A stretch of 64,000 nt of DNA from assembly GCF_905171775.1 (NCBI RefSeq), contig NC_053494.1, positions 199,267,044 through 199,331,043 on the forward strand, in the 5' to 3' direction. Positions 26,401-41,400 of the stretch are shown here, piece by piece. The notes beneath the pieces are model-generated. The model had not been told where the DNA came from and did no database searches. It saw only the letters and a list, made by a program, of their open reading frames with translations. Made by a program: the position numbers and the translations under genes. How positions within the stretch are numbered: position 1 is the stretch's first letter; each line of letters begins with the position of its first letter. This DNA is from Rana temporaria (taxonomy: Eukaryota; Chordata; Amphibia; Anura; Ranidae).

Positions 26401-29400
26401 ATTGAAATGCAGTCACTTTCCTTTATTGATAACACAAACACCCGTTACCTTGGGCAGACATTTCACTTTGGAATTTAAAGTCCCTGCTTTCTTGTAGCAA
26501 CTTGTGAAGAACAACATAAGCAATTTTATATAAATTGAACTAAATTAAAGTAATTATTTTTTTCCCCCTTAAGTTATATATCTGTTACAACCCTGTATCT
26601 AGCTATGTACAGTAGACGGTATTCAGATCTGTGGCTATGATCAGACACAAATCATTGGTGCATGAGCATGCACACTTGTATCATCCGAACTTAAAGCGGG
26701 GGTTCACCCTAAAAACAATTTTCTAACATTACATCCAGCATACTGCCGACATGAACAGTATATGCTGGTATTTTTTTTTTTTTCTCCGTACATACCGTTA
26801 TATTGTCTTTTTCCCCTCGGCTTCCGGGTTCTGATTCCCGCGGGACTGGGCGTTCCTATTCAGGAGGTAGATGATTGACGTCTGGTGAAAAACTTCCCAA
26901 GGCGCGTCACCAGTTTTCCGTAAATAGCCGACCTGCGAGTCGGCTCTATATGGCGCCTGCGCAGTTAGCTCTACACGGCAGGTGCCGTATAGAGTCGTCT
27001 CGCAGGTCGGCTATTTACAGAAAACTGGTGACGCACTTTATGCGCCTTGGGAAGTTTTTCACCAGATGTCAATCATCTACCTCCTGAATCGGAACGCCCA
27101 GTCCCGCGGGAATCAGAACCCGGAAGCCGGGGGGAAAATGACAATATAACAGTATGTACGGAGGGAAAAACAAATACCAGCATATACTGTTCGTGTCGGC
27201 AGTATGCTGGATGTAATGTTAGAAAATTGTTTTAGGGTGAACCTCCACTTTTAAAGTAAATCTGTGCTTTACCAAAGCAACAGGTGCACCTAAAGAGGCA
27301 CTGTCACCTTGCCCATAAATGCCCTTGCTATATGTCTCTAGAAGGTACCCTCTAACCCCAATATACCCACCCTACCTGCATTCCCACACAGCTCAACACA
27401 ATCTTCTGCACTTGGGGACTTGGTCTATAGGTAGGTGGTGTAGCCAACCCATTGGATAAAATATGGAATGTCAATGATCTTGCTGCCCTCTTCAGAAAAA
27501 TGGGTATCCTTAGAACTAAAGAAGAAAGGAGGGTGCACCGACCTTGTGCATTACCAAAGATAAAATGTATTGGTGTAACAGCAGTAGTCATACTCACAAA
27601 TAAACACAATAAAAAGGCTTGTCAATAGACCGGCAAATGGAGCCTTCTCTCTAGACACCTGCAACCTGGACCGGATGTTGGGGGGGACTAGATGGCATCG
27701 CAAACGGCTTACGCGTTTCAAGGAAGGACCCTCTTCCTCAGAGCCAGAGCAGTGAACTATACACAGCTCCCTGGTCCTTCATAGCTAGCAAGAATACCCA
27801 GCACTTCCTAAGTACAAAAGCACATGTGGCCTGTTTCCCTATGATGAGACCTAGACCCAAGCACTGTCATATGACCAGTGGAGTGACATTACCACTACCA
27901 TGGATTATCAATACAGGCAATCTCTGTGCCAACTATAAGGAACAAGGAGCTGTGGAGGAATGCAAGTAAGGTGAGTATAAGGGGGTCAAGGGGTTCCTTT
28001 ACAGGCAAGGTGACATTGTCTTAATGATTGTCATTTAAATGTTTTTTACATACCCCATGCATCTCCTTTAGTCTCTAAGATTCTCAGTCTGACGTGGCCA
28101 ATAAAACTGAAATATTAAATGTGTTTTGTTACATTGCATTTAATAATTCCTCCTAGCACTGTGTTACTGAGCCTGTAAATGTGTGTTTGTGATACATAAT
28201 ATATAAACACTCATCTTTTTTTTGTTTTTCAGCACCCCTAATGAGAAGCTTTTGGGACGGTTGGTCAAGGAAAAGGTAATGTTACTATAGACTGGGGTAG
28301 CGTGGGATCACTAAGCCTTCTTTCACAGGGCTTTTTGGTAAAAACATATGTGTGTTTTTACCGTGTTGGTGTATTGCACCTGTGAAAATACATGTAAAAA
28401 GCATCAAAAGTGCGTCTGCGACTGCGTTTTTGATGTGTTTTTGCTGCATCTTTTATGCGTTTTTCATTCATTTGAATGGGGAGGTGCATTTTTGTTTGCC
28501 ACACCAAATGTGCACCATAAAGGCAGCTTGCATGACTTTAAAAAACACAATGAACCCACAACTGACCAGTGTAAGAAGTCCTATAGGACTTGGGCTCCAT
28601 TCACACCTAGGCGTATTTACGCTCGATACGCTGGAGGGGAGAAATACCATTGCCCTCTATGGAGATGGTTCACATCTCCACGCCGAACGCCTGAAGCTCA
28701 AAACAAGTCCCGGACCCTTTTTTTTCAGGCGGCTTCGGCGTTCGGCATAGGAGATGTGGACCTGGGGATTAATGGGGGTTAAAATCGCGGTGTTTTCTCG
28801 CTGCAAATCGCGGTACCAAACGCAATTCGCGGGACAAAACACCGCGATTAGGTGTGAATGCAGCCTTAATGGTCAGGTGTTTTTGTTCCATTTTTATTTT
28901 TATTTTTTTTAACACAAAATCGGAAGAAAAACCAGTGTGAAATCAGCCTTAAAGATAAATTCCAGGTATGGTAATGTTTACATTATATCAGCTTGGACCA
29001 ATGTATACCTGTGGGATCCCAGTTGAAGCTAATAATCACTGTAGTAGACACTACAATGATTTTCTCTAGCTTCCGGATCCCAGGCTAAGCTGCTACATTG
29101 TGAACACAGAAGGTCACTCACTTGCCATAGGCTCTATTCAGGGAACACTGAATGCAAAGCATCCTCGGATTGGATGAGGTGGGTGATGATGTCCACCTTG
29201 TCCAAACAGATTACACTCTGCGTTCATTGATAAAAGTAATGTGTTCTCTGAATGTCACCTTTTGCAAGTGGCCCCCTGTGTTCAGTAGGTATAAAAGCAG
29301 TTGCTTGGCATGGAGCCCAGAAGCTAGCAGCAAACGCTATTGTAGCCATGCTGAACTACAGTGATTGTCGGCTTCAAGGGGGATCCCACAGGTGTGGCAC

Positions 29401-32400
29401 ATACATACTTACATTGGTCCAAGCTGGATCAATGGAACTAGGTAAAAATTTCCATACCTGGAATTCAGCTTTATGGCCAGTTCACACCAGATGCAGTTCT
29501 GGGCGTTTGATTTTTTTCCTGCACTAAAAAATGCATGCACAGTGTTTTCCATGTATTCCAATGGCACTAGTTCACACCATGCAATCAGTTTCCGGTCAGT
29601 TTCTGCACTGGCTGCATAGTGTGAACTAGAGCCATTGGAATACATGGAAAACACTGCATGCATTTTGTGCAGAAAAAAGCGCACGGAACTGCATCTGGTG
29701 TGAACTGGCCCTTAAAGAAAAGCTGTCATGAGAGAAATGTGCCATTGCTGGTATTTCCTTCTGAAAAGATTGCCTGGCTGTTGTGCTGATGCTTTGCATC
29801 AAGTTAAAACATTTTCTGACTTTTCTCTGATGTTCATTTGATGTGTTCCAGGTTTGAACATATTAAGTCGCATACAGCCAGCTGCGAGTTCTGACATTTA
29901 AAGCATTTTTATTTTATTTTTTTAAACCCTGTAAGACAATTGCATAATGTGCTAGTATGCATCGCATACTAGCACCTTATGAAATACCTCAGAACGAAGC
30001 CTTCCTGTGGTGCGCTGTCACAGGTGAATGCACTTCCATCTTCACCCAGTCTTCCTTCCGGGTTCGTGTCCTCCAGCTGTCTGCATTGGCTCCCATGCAC
30101 GATGACATCATGCATGGGAGTCACGAACCACAGCACAGAGCTCTGAAGGGACGGCATGGGTATGCTGTCCCATTGGAGTGCATGCACCGGTGACCTCACC
30201 AGCTGCATGCAGTGTGGATATCTTCTAAACAGTGCAACTTTAGGAGATATTCACAGTACCTGTAGGGTATTATGCCTTATTATAGGCTTACCTGTAGGTA
30301 CAACTGTAAAAAGAATTGTATTGTACATAGCACTAAAGAACCAGCTTTCTCCTGGAAGCCACCTTGCTCTTCCCACTGGTACAGCAGCACATGGGAGATC
30401 TGGGCAAGACAGCTGAAGACTTCCCATGTGTTTGTACTGTATACAGCAAAAAGGTCCCTTTCACACTTGTGCGACTTGGGACTGCAAAGTCGCATGACAA
30501 GTCGTTCCCCATGATTTCTAATAACCATTCATATATGTGCGACTTCAAGACGTGCCGACTTCAAAGTAGTCCCTGTACTACTTTTGGTCCGACTTTCATG
30601 CGAGTTAGGCTGCTTTCACATTGGGCGGTGGAGCCGCGGTGACGGTATAGCCGCGCTATTTGTAGCGCCGCTATACCGTCGTTTTTACCTCTAAATTGGG
30701 GCGCTAGCGGTGAGGTTTTAACCCCCGCTAGCGGCCGAAAAAGGGTTAATACCACCCGCGTTGCGGGCGGTATTACCGCGGTTTCCCATTGATTTCAATG
30801 GGAAGGCGCGGTATGGTACTGGTGAACACACCGCTCCTATACCGCAGTAAAGATGCGGCCAGCAGGACTTTTGGAGCGCTCCTGCTAGCGCACCGCTTCA
30901 GTGTGAAAGCCTTCGGGCTTTCACATTGAACACTACAGGGCAGGTTTTTTTCATGCGGTATAGCAGCGCTATTTTTAGCGCTGTACCGCATGAAAAATGC
31001 CTCAATGTGAAAGGTCCATACAAAACAAAATAAATCCGCGCTATCTAATGGGTGAGCAGCTACAAAAACCAGTGGACAAAGGAAGATAAACAAAACATGC
31101 AAATTGTAGTGCTAAGTGATGATATGATATTATTAACACTGAATGTCTGTATCAAAAAAACACCAAGTGACAGAAGTGTAAAACAAAAAAGAGAGGGGGG
31201 ACTGATTCATATAAGAAAAAAAAGTTCAAATAAATGGTGGAAAAAAATTGATTGTACACGACTGGGTAAATAATCTCAGATCAACGGTCATTAACACTGT
31301 AACGTGATGCACACTTGTGGAATACCCGCCACCAATATTGCAGAGGCTTACCAGATTAATTGAACCCTAATGAGCCTACGCCCAGAGGGTCAATAAATCT
31401 GAGTGTATACAATGGGTGTGACAGAGTAGGACCAGATCTTCATACGGCAAGAAACAGCAAATCCACCAATCAAAAGGGAGATGGCTAATACTTGAAGATG
31501 GTAACCCCCAAACGGTCAAACCATAAAACCGATGTGTTGGAGAAGAGTGAAACAGGAGAAACACATAGCGTAATACCACCGTAAGGCAATGAGCATTTAA
31601 TAATGGTTAGAAACACTTACATGGAAGTGGAAGAAAAGAACATTCTGATCAAAATGTGCGTGGCAGCAGTGAAGTCGCCCCACCGCTGCCACACACATTT
31701 TAATCAGAATGTTCTTTTCTTCCACTTCCATGTAAGTGTTTCTAACCATTATTAAATGCTCATTGCCTTACGGTGGTATTACGCTATGTGTTTCTCCTGT
31801 TTCACTCTTCTCCAACACATCGGTTTTATGGTTTGACCGTTTGGGGGTTACCATCTTCAAGCATTAGCCATCCCTTTTGATTGGTGGATTTGCTGTTTCT
31901 TGCCGTATGAAGATCTGGTCCTACTCTGTCACACCCATTGTATACACTCAGCTTTATTGACCCTTTGGGCCTAGGCTCATTAGGGTTCAATTAATCTGAT
32001 AAGCCTCTGCAATATTGGTGGCGGGTATTCCACAAGTGTGCATCACGTTCCAGTGTTAATGACCGTTGATCTGAGATTTTTTACTCAGTCGTGTACATCA
32101 ATCAAGTTTTTTCACCATTTATTTGGACTTTTTTTCTTATGAATCAGTCCCCCCTCTCTTTTATGTTTTACACTTCTGTCACTTGGTGTTTTTTTGATAT
32201 AGACATTCAGTGTTTATAATATTATCATATCATCACTTAGCACGAGTTACGGTCCATAGACCTCAAGTTTACACAGGCATTCCCTGAAATTTCTGAAAAA
32301 TCACGCAAAGTCACGGTAGTGTGAAAGGGGCCTACGGGAACATTGGCAGCTGCCCAATCTGTTTATCACTAAGGATGAGCTCCAGCGTGTTCGCATAGTA

Positions 32401-35400
32401 CACGTGCAGAGTACGCCAGGAAGTGCGCTAATCACAGCCAGGGAGACTCTGTCCCGATGCTCGGCTGCAGAGATTGGGAAATGTCTCCCTGGCTGTGATT
32501 AGTGCAGCGCCGTGCAGACTTTGTGGCGGACTCTGCACGTGTACTATGCGAACACGCTGGAGCTCATCCTTATTAAAGGAGTTGTAAAGGGAAAAAAATG
32601 TTGCCTAAAATTAATGTCTGCAAGGTTGACAGAGAGAATAGTGTAATGATTCTGTTAAAAAACGAGTAAATACCTATTAAATTCCTTCATCTATATCACC
32701 TCCGGCATTCTAGTTTCTGTTCTCTCGTTCACTTCCTGGTTTGCGGCGCACGTTCATGTAAGAACTACATTTCCCAGTATGAATTGCGGCACGCCCAGTA
32801 ATTCACACCTCCTTGAAGTCTCTAAAGCCTCGTACACACGATAGGTTAACCAGAGGACAACGGTCTGAAGAACCGTTGTCATAGGTTATCCGATGAAGCT
32901 GACTGATGGTCCGTCACGACTGCACACCATAGGTTAAAATAACGATCGGGTCAGAACGCGGTGACGTAAAACACAACGACGTGCTGAAAAAAACGAAGTT
33001 CAATGCTTCCAAGCATGCGTCGACTTGATTCTGAGCATGCGTGGATTTTTAACCGATGGACGTGCCTACTAACGATCGGTTTTGACCTATCGGTTAGGAA
33101 TCCATCGGTTAATTTTAAAGCAAGTTGGCTTTTTTTTAACCTATGGATAAATAACCTATGGGGCCCACACACGATCGGTTTTGACGGATGGAAACGGTCC
33201 TTCAGACCGTTGTCCTCTGGTTAACCTATCGTGTGTACGAGGCCTAACACGTAGAGAGCGTCCTGCCGCACAGATGTAGTTCCCAGGAGGGGGTGAGCAC
33301 GTTACTGACCACCGCAGTAAAGCCTCCCTTCACGGTGGTGAGTAACAGTCAGATAAGCAGGAAGTGAACAGAACAGAGAAGAAATAGAGCAACTTCTGAG
33401 CAAAAACGAACAATGAAGAAGTGAAAAGAGGGAATGTCTGCAGGTAAAGGATGCTTATTATGAAAAAAAAATAATTTCCTTTACAACCCCTTTAAGGAGG
33501 GTGCAAATCTTCAAACTACGGCCCTCCAGCTGTTGCAGGACTACACATCCCATTAGGAATTGCAAAACTCTGACATTCACAGACATGACTAGGCATGATG
33601 GGAATTGTAGTTCCTGAACAACTAGAGGGCCGTAGTTTGAAGACCCATGGTTTAAATCAACCCTTTATACTGCAGATAGGCGAACCAATAATGTGACTTG
33701 TATGTGTATTGTAATGCAGGCTAGGAGATGATATGATAACAGGACAGGGGGATGTGATTAAACATGTGATAGACTCCTTACTCACAGTGTCTCTCCTTCT
33801 CCCAGTATGATACAGATTTCTACATTCTGGACAAGTACCCATTGGCTGTGAGACCCTTCTACACCATGCCGGACCCCCAGGATCCTGTGAGTGGCATTTA
33901 CTGATTATATTGCATAGAAAGACATGTGGGGTTCTTTTCCATTGCACAGAAGTGGATATAAATGGTTGCATTAGGGGGCCCTTTCACACGGGGTGTTCGA
34001 TCAGGTCCACCTGTCAGTTTTTCAGGCAGACCTGATCGGACCTTGCAGTCTCTCCTATGACATGTCCGCTGACACCTGCTGCTCTCCTATCCGACCCTGC
34101 CTGCTAAATCCAGACAGATGGTGGTACCATTTCTTTCTCGTACATCACGGGACACAGAGCGGCATATTCATTACTATGTGGGTTATATGGAGTACCTTCA
34201 GGTGATGGACACTGGCAATCTCAAACAGGAAGTGCCCCTCCCTATATAACCCCCTCCCATAGGAGGAGTACCTCAGTTTTTTCGCCAGTGTCTTAGGTGT
34301 TGGTCATGGTTTAGCTTTGCCTCCACATCCTTGGGATCAGGGCAGGCTAACCGGATCTGTCCAAAGGCCTCAGTGCTAAAGTGGACAGTATTCGGACCCC
34401 AAAGCCATGGGGTGTTGCCCATAACGCTTCTCTTTTTAGAGAGCTGGACCCTGGGCCCAGGACTTAGAACCTTGGGTACCTAAAGCTCCTGTTTGCCAGG
34501 GTGCTATATGGGCCCAGGACAGTGGCTCCTTCATAGGAACCCAGGGCCTGAAGGTCTAGACGCCACCCACGGAGATGGGGGAAGATTGGACCTCTTGCTG
34601 TGCAAAAGTCCTGCGGCATGGAGCAGGTAAGTATTGGGGAGCTTGCGGAACTTGGTTCTTGGCAGGTTCCCTGGAGGGGAAGTGCACAGGGGGACATGCC
34701 TGGGTATGCTCTGCATTGGCAAGGAATCACTATGTCTATGGCAGAGACAGGATGATTCGATGTTTTTCCCCCAGGGATATGTGACCTCCCTGTTAAGTGT
34801 TGCTGTAATAGCTGGGGCTGCTGGCGCTAGGTGTGGGATCTCTGTAAAAAGGGGAGCCGTTTTTCTCATGCTAAAGAGGAGGTCTGTGACCTACCTGAGG
34901 GCTTACCTGCCTGGGTGCTGCGCAGCTCCGTTCTCCTCCATGTGCGATGGCCCCCGCCGACGGGGCGCGCGTGCGTGTGCCCGAGATATGCACGATTTTC
35001 GCGCCATTGGCTGTGGTGGGGGCGCGTCCCTGTGGGCGGCGAATCGCAATAAAGGAAGGGGAGGCCCTTCCACTATCTGCCAAAGGTCTCAGTTTCGTCC
35101 TGAGCTAGAGGAGAGGAGGACACAGAGCGGAGCGCGCTGAGGGCACCCGGTGGCGGAAGGAAAGATTGCAGTCTTTTTCTAAAGAATAGACTGTCAAACC
35201 TATAGATAGGTCTTCTTTTCCTTTTTTTCAGCAGATGGCTATTGGCAATACTTATTAGGAGACAGAGTATTTTTCTTTTCCTCTTCAAAAAAAAAAAAGA
35301 AGAAGAAAAAGGTAAAGAACTTCTGATCTCCCTTCTCAGTTTGGGCGTTAGTCTCTATCGTTCCCAAACCGACAGATCACCTTAGCTACGTCTGTGGCTG

Positions 35401-38400
35401 GGTGATAGCAGGTGTACCTCTGTATTGTACCATGGCTTCTGGGTCAGAGGGTACAAAGGGTGGGGATTCCCCCGCAAAATCCGAGGGCTCAGACACGGCT
35501 ATGCCGCTGCTCTCCCCACAGGACATATCAGGGCACGCCTTGATGGGACCTGGGGGATCTGGTGCTGGGGCTGGTCCAGTTCAGTCCAACCCCGGCTTTG
35601 TCACTGAGAGGGTGCTTGCTGTTTCTTTAGGAGAACTAGAGAAAAGAATGGCAAAAAGGATAGCTAAGGCTATATCGGGTAGAAAGCGGACTAGGTCTCC
35701 GTCACCCGAGCAGGAACCCTCAGACTCAGAGATCCTTTCCCTAGGGGAATTGAATAATCCTGACGTTTTGGACCAGGGTGGTTCAGAGATCGAGGATCCG
35801 GATACTGAGGAGTCTGGTTCAACCTCCCAAGGGGAAGGTTTGTGGGTTCAAGCCTTAACGGACATGGTCCATGAGGCATTTAAGTTACCCGTACCAGAAC
35901 CTCAAGTATCGGCAGTTTCAGCTTTAGGCTCATTAAGAGCGCCTCAAAGCAACACAGTTTTTCCGGTCCATCCTCTACTCGAGGATGTCATATTTCAGGA
36001 TTGGATCAAGCCAGATAGAGTCTTTTTACCACCTAAAAAATTCTCTGTTTTATATCCTATGGAGGAGAAATTCTCCAAAAGGTGGGCGCCCCCGGCGGTG
36101 GACGCAGCCATCTCCTGTGTGAACAGATCTTTAACTTGTCCTGTAGAAAACTTACAGGTGTTTAAGGATCCGGTTGATAAACGCTTGGAAACATTACTTA
36201 AGCCTCCTTTACTTCAGCAGGGGCGATAGTTCAGCCCGCTGTGGCTGCTATTGGAGTTGGGAAGAAAAAGAGCGGAGGGCGCACTGACCTCGTGTGATAC
36301 TGATAAAAAATATTTATTCCAATAATAAAATCAATGGTTATACTCACAAAATTGGAGTTAAAAACAGGCTTTAAAAATGAATACAGCAGATATCCAGCAT
36401 CGTCAGTGGAACACGAATAATCGTTTGAACCAATCGGTAGAAGTAAAAGCTGACGCGTTTCGGGGGCGTACCCCTTTCCTCAGAGCTGACGTGGTCTGCA
36501 GTGCTCCCTCGCCGTGGTGGTAATGGGACTACTGGATCTTCACCCTGGGCAGTATGGTCCCGAATGGGTTAAACGAAGAGATCGAACTGCACACTGTGAC
36601 ATGAGTATCTGTATACCAGTGGGACAACAATGAAAGAGGTCGACCTGATTCAAGTCCACCCACTATCACAGTACAAAAAATCCAAAAAATACAACATACA
36701 TTGTATTACTTTTGTGAGACCACCCTCATTTAAGGGACTGATGCTCTGAGGTTGTAAAGGTGTGGTCCCTGATAAAACGGCCCCTCCCCCTCCCCCCCCC
36801 CCTATCTGGGAGGAGTACTCCCTGACAGTGACCTATCACCATAGGTCTACCTGCCCATTTGTGGGCGTGTGGCTATGTGCATTTGTGTGTGTGTATGTAT
36901 ATTTAGTCCCATTACCACCACGGCGAGGGAGCACTGCAGACCACGTCAGCTCTGAGGAAAGGGGTACGCCCCCGAAACGCGTCAGCTTTTACTTCTACCG
37001 ATTGGTTCAAACGATTATTCGTGTTCCACTGACGATGCTGGATATCTGCTGTATTCATTTTTAAAGCCTGTTTTTAACTCCAATTTTGTGAGTATAACCA
37101 TTGATTTTATTATTGGAATAAATATTTTTTATCAGTATCACACGAGGTCAGTGCGCCCTCCGCTCTTTTTCTTCTCTTTTATAGTTTCATGAATACCCAC
37201 GATTCTGAGGAGGGCTGCAAGACTCTAGATGATAACTTCCAATTGAACCGCACCACTGCATAGTTTTCCCTATAAAATATCAGAGCGCAGGAGACTTGTT
37301 CTTGTACATTTGCTATTTTTTTTCCGTTTGGGAACTCCAGCTGCCAGATATTTGGAACTATGTGGGATTAGTGCAAGTGTGTACCAAGGGTCGAAAAGAG
37401 ATATATGAATTGTGATCCAAACTAATTATGGTACTGTCCATAGAGGAAAGACAACTAAGAAGAGCTTCACTAGCCAAAGGCTTCCTAAACAGCATTGACA
37501 ATTATGAACAACAACCAGAGGAACAGGATACGAACACGGACACTGACAGTATATCGGTTAGGGAAGAAAAGATGATATCTGCATTCTATAGGTTAAAACA
37601 TCTGTTAGAAGATGAAATGACACAATGGTGGGACATTATTTTGCTACAAAAATATCTAGAAGTCAACAGAATCCCCAGAGGGTTAAGGATTAACAAACTG
37701 GTCAACTTTCTAGACGATGATTTACATCAGGAATGGGTTATAAAAATGCGTCAGTATAATAAAACATGGTTAGAAATGATCATGAAACAAAGAGAAAGAA
37801 ATATGGAAAATATAAAAACTGATATTAGCAATGTACAGGATGAGCTAGCCGCATTTATTGAAATAGAAGGGTTCTCAGAATGGGATACAAATATTAATGA
37901 GCAAATCATGGAATTTGAATCAGAAATGATTATTCGGAAGTCAGGGAAATTTGAAAGAGACAGACAAGACTATTTATCAGGATGTGAATTCAACTGGAGG
38001 AGAGAGCAGAACATGCCTCCTTCAGAAGAAAGAACACATAGAGGCGCCAGCCCCTCCACAAATCACCCACAATCAGACCACTCAGTACGAAATATCGACA
38101 ATCGTCCCACTAGCACCAATGAAAATAAGAACAAAAATAATAAAAATAAAAATAATAGACATGAGAACAGGACAATACAACAGTATAAAAATAGACTAAA
38201 AACCAAATATAGAAACACCAATATTAGGAATAGAAACAATGGAGACATCTCCCATAGTGAACCCGTCAGACCACCTATACAGGATCGCTTTCCTCCACCT
38301 TGGGTATATAAGGAGGCCCAAGGGGTGACTAATGCGAATATGGCGCGTACTAATGAAAGAATAGCTAAAACAAACACCCCAACAGAAATTGATAATCGCC

Positions 38401-41400
38401 CACAACATGAAGAAAATCTAAATGTGGCAGAGCTGTCCCAACTAGAACCTGTACCCCAAGAAACCCAAATAGAGCCTACCAGCGAGGGCACTATAGGAGG
38501 ATGCAAATCCAAAATAGCAACAATAGCCAAAAAAGATGCCAACACCTCTCCTTTTTTTGGCAAGGGAGCTGCGGGGTGGACAAGACCCGCAGCTCAGAAA
38601 AATGCAACAGCAAGGCCCACCCCCTCCCCCCCAAACACTCGGAGAATGAGAAACCTACGAGAAGGGGACAAAGGGGAGGGAAGAAATCCAGGAAGAGAAC
38701 TGAAGAAGTAGAAAATCACTCTACTATTAAAATATTCAATCTGTCAAAATGTGTCCTCACTGAGGATGAATTGAAACTGTTGAGAAGAGGTCTTAATTTT
38801 GCACCAGAGTGTGCCCCAAACCTTTTTGAATTATTTATTGATCTCAACAAATTCATACGCAACCTTACGGTGAAGCGGTTCTTTAAGCTCAAAGAAATTA
38901 ATGGCATACCGAGTGAGCCTCTGGATGACACTACCACATTATATGAAGAAGAGCCACTGGAGGAAGATATACTAGAAATATTGGAAGAACTGTACAATGA
39001 AGGAACTGGGGGGTCTCAAAACGAACCTCTTGTTACAACAGGAGAAGAGCCTATAATTGATACAAACTTTAGGGCCAAGTCAAGCTTCTATCCCTACTGG
39101 AATAAGGGCAACTTCATATCTACTTTCTATGAGGTTGTCCTGAAAGAATTCAAAAAAGTCTGTGGAAAAAGTAGCCAGAAAGGCAAAAAGAACTCTACCA
39201 TAGACCTCGAAGCACCACTAAACAGCCTGAAAAACAACTCAGACATTATAATAAGAAAGGCCGATAAGGGTGGTGGTCTTGTTATTCAAGATAGAGAACA
39301 GTATTTGGAAGAAGCTTATAGATTGATTGAAGATAAAACCACCTATGAGAGACTACTATGGGACCCGACAACTGCATACAATAAGGATCTTAAGAAACTC
39401 CTAGAAAGAGCTATACTAGATAAGATCCTGACAAAAAGTGAATTCAAATTCCTGTATTCCAAACACCCAGTAGTCCCACACTTTTATCATATACCAAAGA
39501 TTCACAAGAGTTTAGAGAGGCCACCGGGTCGACCGATTGTTGCAGGAATTGATAGCCTATCGAGCAATTTGGGATGATATCTAGACTTCTTCTTGCAAAG
39601 TCTAGTGATCAATCTACCATCCTTCATTAAGGATTCAGGACACGCCCTGGAAATCCTTACTTCATACAAGTGGGAAAGAGGTTACAGGTGGCTATCACTG
39701 GATGTGGTATCTCTGTACACATGTATACAACATGAATTTGGGCTAAGAGCCATAGAATATTATCTGGCAGAAGCACATCAATTCAATTCACGCCAATCAC
39801 AATTCATCCGGGACTGTATTGAGTTCACCCTCACCCACAATTACTTCTCCTTCCTAGATTGCTTTTACAGACAGATAAGAGGTACTGCCATGGGGGCTAG
39901 GTTTGCTCCCAGCTACGCAAACCTATTTATGGGGTACTGGGAGTCCAAATACATATGGGCCAACAACCCATTTGCAAAGAATCTGATATTATACTCCCGC
40001 TACATAGATGACATTCTAATTATATGGAATGGCAGCGACAAAGAGTTGGATGGTTTCCTGACACATTGTGACAACAACCCATTCGGAATTTCATTCACAC
40101 ATGTAGTGGACCAAGAGTCACTGATATTTCTAGATCTGGAGTTAAGGGCAGAAGAGAACGGTAAGATACTCTCTAAGACCCATTTCAAACCAAGCGCAGG
40201 AAATTCATATTTACACGCCTCAAGTCAGCACCATCCAAGATGGATCAAAAATGTACCATTTGGACAGTTCTGTCGTCTTAAACGAACTTGCACTCAGAAG
40301 GAAGATTACGAAGCACAAAGCATCATTCTAAGAGAAAAATTCAAGGAAAAAGGGTACGGTGAATTACATATTGAGGAAGCATTTCAAAAATATTTCCAGC
40401 TCTATGAGAAAGATGGGACAACAGGTGAAAAAACCGTAAAACACATGGAGAATGAAACCCAGACGGTACGTTTTTGCACTAGATACAATAACAGAGCCCC
40501 AACCATTCAGAAAATCTTCAAAAGAAACTGGAAAATCCTGGCAGCTGATCCGTTTCTAAAGACCTGTATCCCCCCCCATCCCAATCTGGTATTCAGAAGA
40601 CCCAAGGATCTAAGAAGTATGGTTGCCCCAAGCAGGGTGAAGAAAAACATCAACAAAAACAAAGGATTGGAAAGTCCCTGGACCACAATCTTTGATCAAA
40701 AAGGAAGCTACAAATGTGGTGTAAACACATGTGGCAATTGCTCACATATGCAACACAGGAAAAAAGATGTCATCGGGGTGGATGGAAGACGCCACACGAT
40801 TAAACAGTTCATCAATTGCGGAATTGCCTTTGTGATATACGGCATTATATGCCCTTGTGGCCTACTATATGTGGGACGTACATCACGTCAATTGAGAACT
40901 AGGATGAACGAGCACAGGAGTAGTATTCTAACTAAAAAAGACAAAGGCTCTATACCAAAACACTTTAAAGAAGCCCATGGTAGTGAAGTGGAGGGCCTAA
41001 AAGTGTTTGGCATAGAAGCCATCCAAAACGGTTTGGACAGTGGGAAGAAATACCAGATCCTCTGTAAAAGAGAGGCCTACTGGATCTTCACCCTGGGCAG
41101 TATGGTCCCGAATGGGTTAAACGAAGAGATCGAACTGCACACTGTGACATGAGTATCTGTATACCAGTGGGACAACAATGAAAGAGGTCGACCTGATTCA
41201 AGTCCACCCACTATCACAGTACATCCTTCATGCACTTCTTGTCCCCCACCACTAGGGCTTCTTCCCCCTTTCGTTTCTGATGCATATGATTATACATCAC
41301 AAACGTAATTAAACATTAATATACTAGTATGAGTAGATAGATTTAGTAAGTTAATTAACACCATATTATGTTAAATAATTTTATCTATAGTAGCCATAGA

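Noticed and set aside
28348..28782. 144-codon plus-strand frame in an intron
   Set aside because: It lies across two nested palindromic elements and resembles no protein family.
34634..35140. 168-codon frame in the DIRS leader
   Set aside because: No similarity or motif; it precedes gag and overlaps other frames.
36762..37064. ~100-codon frame repeated at 42360-42665
   Set aside because: It lies in the pseudo-LTR, starts in a C tract and crosses the hammerhead-like motif; it is the same DNA repeated, not independent evidence of a gene.
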